From Methanomicrobia archaeon (GTDB taxonomy: Archaea > Methanobacteriota_B > Thermococci > Methanofastidiosales > NM3), in contig DSAJ01000149.1 in the NCBI GenBank assembly GCA_011372835.1, positions 1 to 8,218 of the forward strand: a stretch of DNA of 8,218 nt, written 5' to 3'. The number at the start of each line of letters is the position of its first letter. Position 1 is the first letter of the stretch. Under the pieces are notes generated by a model. That model was not told where the DNA came from and searched no databases. It saw nothing but the letters and a program-made list of their open reading frames with translations. Shown piece by piece: positions 5,340 through 8,218 of the stretch. The position numbers were made by a program, and so were the translations under genes.

Positions 5340-6908
5340 TTAATCCAACGTTACCTCGATGGTAAAGAAGACGGGGCCGCGCACATCGATCTTGTTGTTC
5401 TTCATCTGAATGAAGGTGCGCACTTCCTCTGGTATGGATACGTTGATATCGGAAAGACGCTTGACCATGCCAAGACGGAACTCCTTTTTACCCTCGAACC
5501 CCTGCTCGGCGAGCAGCTCAAGCTCGGATGACACATAAGCGAGGAACGCATCCATGTAGGTAAGCGACGTCCTCACGCCATCCGATACGACGGCCTCATG
5601 CTTCTTCGACAGGCCCGTTGGCGGGATTCCGTAGATGTTTCCCTCGTGCACATATAGCTCGTTGAACGCGGCAGGCCCAAGGAGTGACTTGTCCTCCTCG
5701 CGCTCGTTGATCTGCGCCTTTACCCTTCTTCCAAGGAACTCGCCCTCAAACGCGGTGAAGGCACATGGGCTCCGTGCGTCCTTGTGTTCATATGCGGCTG
5801 AACGCACCGAATCGATGAACTCGTTGCTGTCCCCGGTGTTGGGTCGCTTGACGATCGTTAACATCGAAGCGATCTCCTGATCGGAAAACGAGAATGAGTA
5901 GAACTCGGGATGGTGCAGCTCCCGAAGGTCGTTAACGTCCTCCATGAGCATCACGAGCCGTCCAAGCCCGGGGCCCGAGTTGAATACGGAATATGGTATG
6001 TTGTATTTAGCGAGCGCTATGGGCGAGTACATGCCGATCTCGGTCACCTCCACCCATCCGAATCGGTCATCCTTCACGAAGACCTCGTAATTGGTGCCGT
6101 ATGCGTAGTAGATCGCCTGATTCGGTTTCTTCTTGAACTTGAGCTTCTCAAACCCCATACGATTGAAGAACTCCTTGGTGATATACATCCCGTCGGCGAT
6201 GGTAAGTCCCTCGCCCATGACCACCATCGAGATGTTGTAATGGGCGCGCAGGTGCATGGGGTCCTCGCGCTGTTCGCGCCGGTAGCGCCATCCGGATGTG
6301 AAGAGCATCACCGGTAACGGCGCCTTGTCCACGAGCTGCGCCAACGTCGGGAACCAGGCGGTGGTGAAGTGGGAGTTGAGCACCTGGTCGGATGAGACGG
6401 GCGAGAGGTCGAGCACTTCGGGAAACGCCTCCTTGAGCAGGAACATGGCGTCCTCGGGGGAGACCTTCAATCGTGTGGCAAGCTCCTCGCTCAGGTCACC
6501 TGGGTCGATCTTATCAAGCTTGTAATCGCGAAAAACTTGCTTGAGCTTCTCGATGTCGAGCTGGGGCACCTTCTCGAGGATGAACGCCTGCTTCTCCTCC
6601 GATATGCCGATGTCGGGCCTTGGAAGCGTGGCCAGGAAGTAGAGCCTGTCAAGGATCGCTGGCGCCTCGGGCCCGTATTGCTTCATGACGTGATCCTTGG
6701 AAAAGAACTGCTTGAGGTAGACCTCGTCGAATCCCATCTCTAAAAGGATATCGCGTGACTTGAGCGCGTACCTGGAGAGAAGGTGTTCCTTCCCTCGCCG
6801 TTCGGGAAGGGTAAACGTCCGCTCGCCCTCGAAGTAGGAGCCTGTTTCCTTCCATACCTCAAAAAAATCCTTTTGTGCACGCTTTCGAATATCCTCAATG
6901 GGAAGCAT
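5340..6908 (-). CDS. sepS: O-phosphoserine--tRNA(Cys) ligase (SepRS), divergent active site
   Basis: Class II synthetase that charges tRNA-Cys with phosphoserine, the first step of tRNA-dependent cysteine synthesis in many methanogens; SepCysS then makes Cys-tRNA. The 522 aa (usual about 535) follow SepRS throughout: YGPEAPAILDRLYFLATLPRP (78-98), NSHFTTAWF (178-186), motif 2 RREQRED (210-216), GMYSPIALAKYNI (292-304), motif 3 ending at R317, SPCAFTAFEGEF (380-391), LLGPAAFNE (409-417), and the C-terminal MVKRLSDIN and NNKIDVRGPVF. Several pocket residues differ from those I recall for the family: IDRCF became SGWRY (205-209), YHSASC became HYNISM (223-228), and motif 3 has Gly316 where Glu is usual. 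The ATG at 6908 is preceded by AGGTGATC, which overlaps the stop of the upstream gene. SepRS identity is firm; true phosphoserine specificity is less so. Confidence 0.9.
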   Translation of the reverse strand: MLPIEDIRKRAQKDFFEVWKETGSYFEGERTFTLPERRGKEHLLSRYALKSRDILLEMGFDEVYLKQFFSKDHVMKQYGPEAPAILDRLYFLATLPRPDIGISEEKQAFILEKVPQLDIEKLKQVFRDYKLDKIDPGDLSEELATRLKVSPEDAMFLLKEAFPEVLDLSPVSSDQVLNSHFTTAWFPTLAQLVDKAPLPVMLFTSGWRYRREQREDPMHLRAHYNISMVVMGEGLTIADGMYITKEFFNRMGFEKLKFKKKPNQAIYYAYGTNYEVFVKDDRFGWVEVTEIGMYSPIALAKYNIPYSVFNSGPGLGRLVMLMEDVNDLRELHHPEFYSFSFSDQEIASMLTIVKRPNTGDSNEFIDSVRSAAYEHKDARSPCAFTAFEGEFLGRRVKAQINEREEDKSLLGPAAFNELYVHEGNIYGIPPTGLSKKHEAVVSDGVRTSLTYMDAFLAYVSSELELLAEQGFEGKKEFRLGMVKRLSDINVSIPEEVRTFIQMKNNKIDVRGPVFFTIEVTLD

Positions 6909-6912
6909 GGGA

Positions 6913-7341
6913 TCACCTGTAATCGTACTTGTTGTCGTTCACCTTGGGGTAGCCTTCCTTTTTCGACTCCATGTTGGGCATTGGTATCGGCGGTATCAAC
7001 TCGAGCTGTTTCGAAAGGAGGACTAGCTCGGGCATGCAAAACCGAAGGATGGCCGTATGAATCTCACGGGAAAGTGCCGATGGTAGTTTCTTGTTCGCAA
7101 CGTCGATACCCTCAAGCGGAGGATTTGCGTAGCGAATCTCGCCTTCGATCTTGATGCTTGCAACATTTGGATAGTAGTCGACTGAATAGACGAATCCGAC
7201 AAAGAGCATGGACGCATCGGTGTGCAACGACGTGATGCTCGAGCTGGTTGTTATCTTTGTGTTGCGCATGGCCTCTGGGCCCATGACGAACCGTTTTGCA
7301 TCGATTGATCGAATAGATATCTTTTGAATAATGGCACTCAC
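6913..7341 (-). CDS. SecB-like fold protein, first gene of the SepRS operon
   Basis: A 142-aa protein with the outline of SecB-type chaperones: a first strand IIQKISIRSIDAKRF (4-18), alternating strands (MLFVGFVYSVDYY, NVASIKIEGEIRYA), a helix LPSALSREIHTAILRFCMPELVLLSKQL (86-113), then LIPPIPMPNM (115-124), which matches the P-I/V-N/P ending of the SecB core. A charged tail follows. SecB-like proteins are known in some archaea and as toxin-antitoxin chaperones. The assignment rests on pattern only. Two GTG starts are possible, at 7347 and 7341. The second is preferred because the TATA box sits about 27 bases upstream, implying a leaderless message, and the protein then starts just before strand one. 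No toxin or antitoxin gene is adjacent; the partner in the operon is SepRS, four bases downstream. Confidence 0.72.
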   Translation of the reverse strand: MSAIIQKISIRSIDAKRFVMGPEAMRNTKITTSSSITSLHTDASMLFVGFVYSVDYYPNVASIKIEGEIRYANPPLEGIDVANKKLPSALSREIHTAILRFCMPELVLLSKQLELIPPIPMPNMESKKEGYPKVNDNKYDYR

Positions 7342-7363
7342 CTGCACGTACGTCTCGACCGTC

Positions 7364-7373
7364 CTTTAAATAT
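7364..7373 (-). promoter_or_regulatory. TATA box of the SecB-like/SepRS operon
   Basis: The minus strand reads ATATTTAAAG, centred 27 bases before the GTG at 7341. No ribosome site precedes that GTG, so the transcript probably starts on or within a base or two of the start codon. The rest of the 7348-7536 gap holds no convincing gene. Confidence 0.65.
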
Positions 7374-7536
7374 GTTATTATGATATTTTTCGTACGCCTT
7401 TCAGAGGGGTAGAGCGCGTATTCGAATCATCGCATGGAGCATGTATCCCTTTCGTTTTCGGACCATCGCCTTTGCATCGAAGAGTCGTGATATCTACAAG
7501 AGCTACCAAAAGAGATGAAAGGCCTCGTGGGACCAT

Positions 7537-7731
7537 TTAAGAAAGGATCTCCTTCACGCGACCCACATTACCATTCGTAAGCCGTACCTTGATACCGTGA
7601 GGATGGTATGTGCTTCGTGTGAGAAGGTCCTTGACATCCCCATCGATGAATCGAGATCTGTCCTCGTTGAGACAGATAGTGACCTTGGTTCCGGGACTAA
7701 GATTTTTTCTGTGTTTGGCTCGTTCGTCCAT
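7537..7731 (-). CDS. ywbE: YwbE family protein (DUF2196)
   Basis: A 64-aa protein that matches the YwbE family over its full length: RKNLSPGTKVTICLNEDRS, then DGDVKDLLTRS, then YHPHGIKVRLTNGNVGRV. The T/S-x-x-HPHGIKVRL-x-x-G-x-VGRV stretch is the family signature. These are small basic beta-barrel (SH3/OB-like) proteins of unknown function, found in Bacillus and in many methanogenic archaea; nucleic-acid binding has been guessed from their charge. The ATG at 7731 has no ribosome site but lies about 26 bases after a TATA box, which suggests a leaderless message. It is the only gene on that transcript before the gap leading to the SecB-like gene. Confidence 0.92.
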   Translation of the reverse strand: MDERAKHRKNLSPGTKVTICLNEDRSRFIDGDVKDLLTRSTYHPHGIKVRLTNGNVGRVKEILS

Positions 7732-7752
7732 GAAAAAGGAAAAGCGTGTCTC

Positions 7753-7760
7753 TTAATAAA
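7753..7760 (-). promoter_or_regulatory. TATA box of the ywbE gene
   Basis: The minus strand reads TTTATTAA, centred about 26 bases before the ywbE ATG at 7731. There is no Shine-Dalgarno match between the two, so transcription probably begins at the start codon. Confidence 0.55.
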
Positions 7761-7824
7761 GTCTTGTGCCAAAGGAAGCGATTCCCAGACCCATTGATTC
7801 GTAATCGTGGGGATGTCGCAGAGC

Positions 7825-8175
7825 TCAGGGGTCCAAACGGGCACCAAGACGTACACTACCCTGTGGAAATGCGATCGCATGCGTATATGGTCCGTCATAC
7901 CCTGTCTTCCATGATATCGCAGTGAAGACCGCTCGATGCGTGCGTATCTGTTCGACGACTGGTGTGCGCTCGTGCGTCTCCTCGTATGTCTCTGGACCCA
8001 CTATGTCAATGTCTTCCACGACCATTATCTCACAAGCACCATCGCCCGTGTCATGAACGGATGTGCTCGACGGCCCCCAATGTGAATGGTAGATACGGGC
8101 GCCCTCGCGCTTCGTGCCGTCAATATCGACGAGTCGTCCCGAAAGGGAGACCTGGTCACCGACCTTGAGGCTCAT
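7825..8175 (-). CDS. Hypothetical beta-rich protein, possibly OB-fold-like
   Basis: A 116-aa protein that I cannot assign. It opens KVGDQVSLSGRLVDIDGTKREGARIYHS and goes on to ACEIMVVEDIDIVGPE, a strand-turn-strand pattern like that of small OB- or SH3-like barrels, then a charged stretch (TYEETHERTPVVEQIRTHR) and a last part rich in aromatic and glycine residues. There are no membrane segments, and the single Cys is not part of a motif. Support for coding: an ATG at 8175 with GAGG five bases upstream and an ATGA overlap with the end of an upstream frame, as expected inside an operon. The function is unknown. Confidence 0.65.
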   Translation of the reverse strand: MSLKVGDQVSLSGRLVDIDGTKREGARIYHSHWGPSSTSVHDTGDGACEIMVVEDIDIVGPETYEETHERTPVVEQIRTHRAVFTAISWKTGYDGPYTHAIAFPQGSVRLGARLDP

Positions 8176-8218
8176 GCATTCCTCGTAGATCCCGGGCGTT
8201 CGAGGGATGACGTGTGTA
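8172..8218 (-). CDS. 3' end of a further gene running off the window (partial)
   Basis: An open frame enters from the right edge and stops at TGA (8174-8172), sharing ATGA with the start of the 116-aa gene. Only the last 14 or so codons are visible (ending SLERPGSTRNA), too few to identify a family. The 4-base overlap typical of operon partners is the only support. Confidence 0.4.
   Translation of the reverse strand, partial: HTSSLERPGSTRNA

Noticed and set aside
5340..6908. Assignment of the synthetase as PheRS alpha or PylRS
   Set aside because: The N-terminal and C-terminal regions (LPRPDIGIS, LSDIN, NKIDVRGPVF) follow SepRS, and PylRS is shorter with a different motif-2 loop.
7388..7420. 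Plus-strand tRNA-like stretch: a D-arm-like TCAGAGGGGTAGAGCGC close to TTCGAATC
   Set aside because: There is no acceptor or anticodon arm, the D stem does not pair fully and the T loop has no paired stem. It is at most a remnant or chance.
7390..7432. Possible minus-strand C/D box RNA: GCGATGA (one mismatch to the C box) with CTGA downstream
   Set aside because: The 22-base gap between the boxes is too long for an archaeal guide, and no internal D'/C' pair or terminal stem is visible.
7554..7898. 114-aa minus-strand frame covering ywbE and part of the next gene
   Set aside because: It overlaps the clear YwbE frame out of phase and has no ribosome site or domain pattern; it is a shadow frame.
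1..8218. CRISPR arrays, insertion sequences, attachment sites or defence modules
   Set aside because: I saw no regular repeat-spacer array, transposase motif or terminal inverted repeats; the only repeats noted are the short operator half-sites upstream of feo.

Overview
The window reads as archaeal, euryarchaeote-type DNA. Four things point there: an O-phosphoserine--tRNA(Cys) ligase (SepRS) gene, a family centred on methanogens and their relatives; TATA/BRE-like promoters with no bacterial -35/-10 pairs; two genes whose TATA box sits so close to the start codon that the mRNA is probably leaderless; and a tRNA-Val of archaeal type with an encoded CCA. Shine-Dalgarno sites of the GGAGGTGAT type lie in front of genes inside operons. 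The exact lineage cannot be read from this window.

Layout. (1) 4-3039, minus strand: a tight six-gene ferrous-iron uptake operon, transcribed right to left: two different FeoA-type SH3 proteins, FeoB split into a separate G-protein and a separate membrane permease, a four-helix membrane protein of unknown function, and a FeoC-like winged-helix protein with four clustered cysteines. Every junction overlaps or has almost no gap. The promoter (3049-3103) carries repeated TTTAGG-TA half-sites placed like a DtxR/IdeR-type iron operator. (2) 3149-3225, minus: tRNA-Val(GAC), lying upstream of the feo promoter on the same strand. (3) 3283-3462, minus: a 59-aa two-helix membrane protein with a GTG start. 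(4) 3637-5338, plus: a GHMP-family small-molecule kinase overlapping a HAD-IIB phosphatase, probably a translationally coupled metabolic pair. (5) 5340-7341, minus: SepRS and, upstream in the same operon, a protein that resembles the SecB chaperone fold; the SepRS gene ends one base from the HAD gene in a tail-to-tail arrangement. (6) 7537-8218, minus: a YwbE (DUF2196) protein with its own promoter, then an unassigned 116-aa beta-rich protein that overlaps by ATGA the end of another gene running off the window.

How the genes work together. The feo block is one iron(II) import unit, probably shut off by a metal-dependent repressor. The kinase/phosphatase pair suggests phosphorylation and dephosphorylation steps on a sugar or polyol. 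SepRS would charge tRNA-Cys with phosphoserine for later conversion to Cys-tRNA by SepCysS, which is not in this window. The points most worth a second look are the unusual active-site residues of this SepRS, its linkage to a SecB-like protein, the FeoB that seems to lack most of its GDI domain, and the repeated operator.
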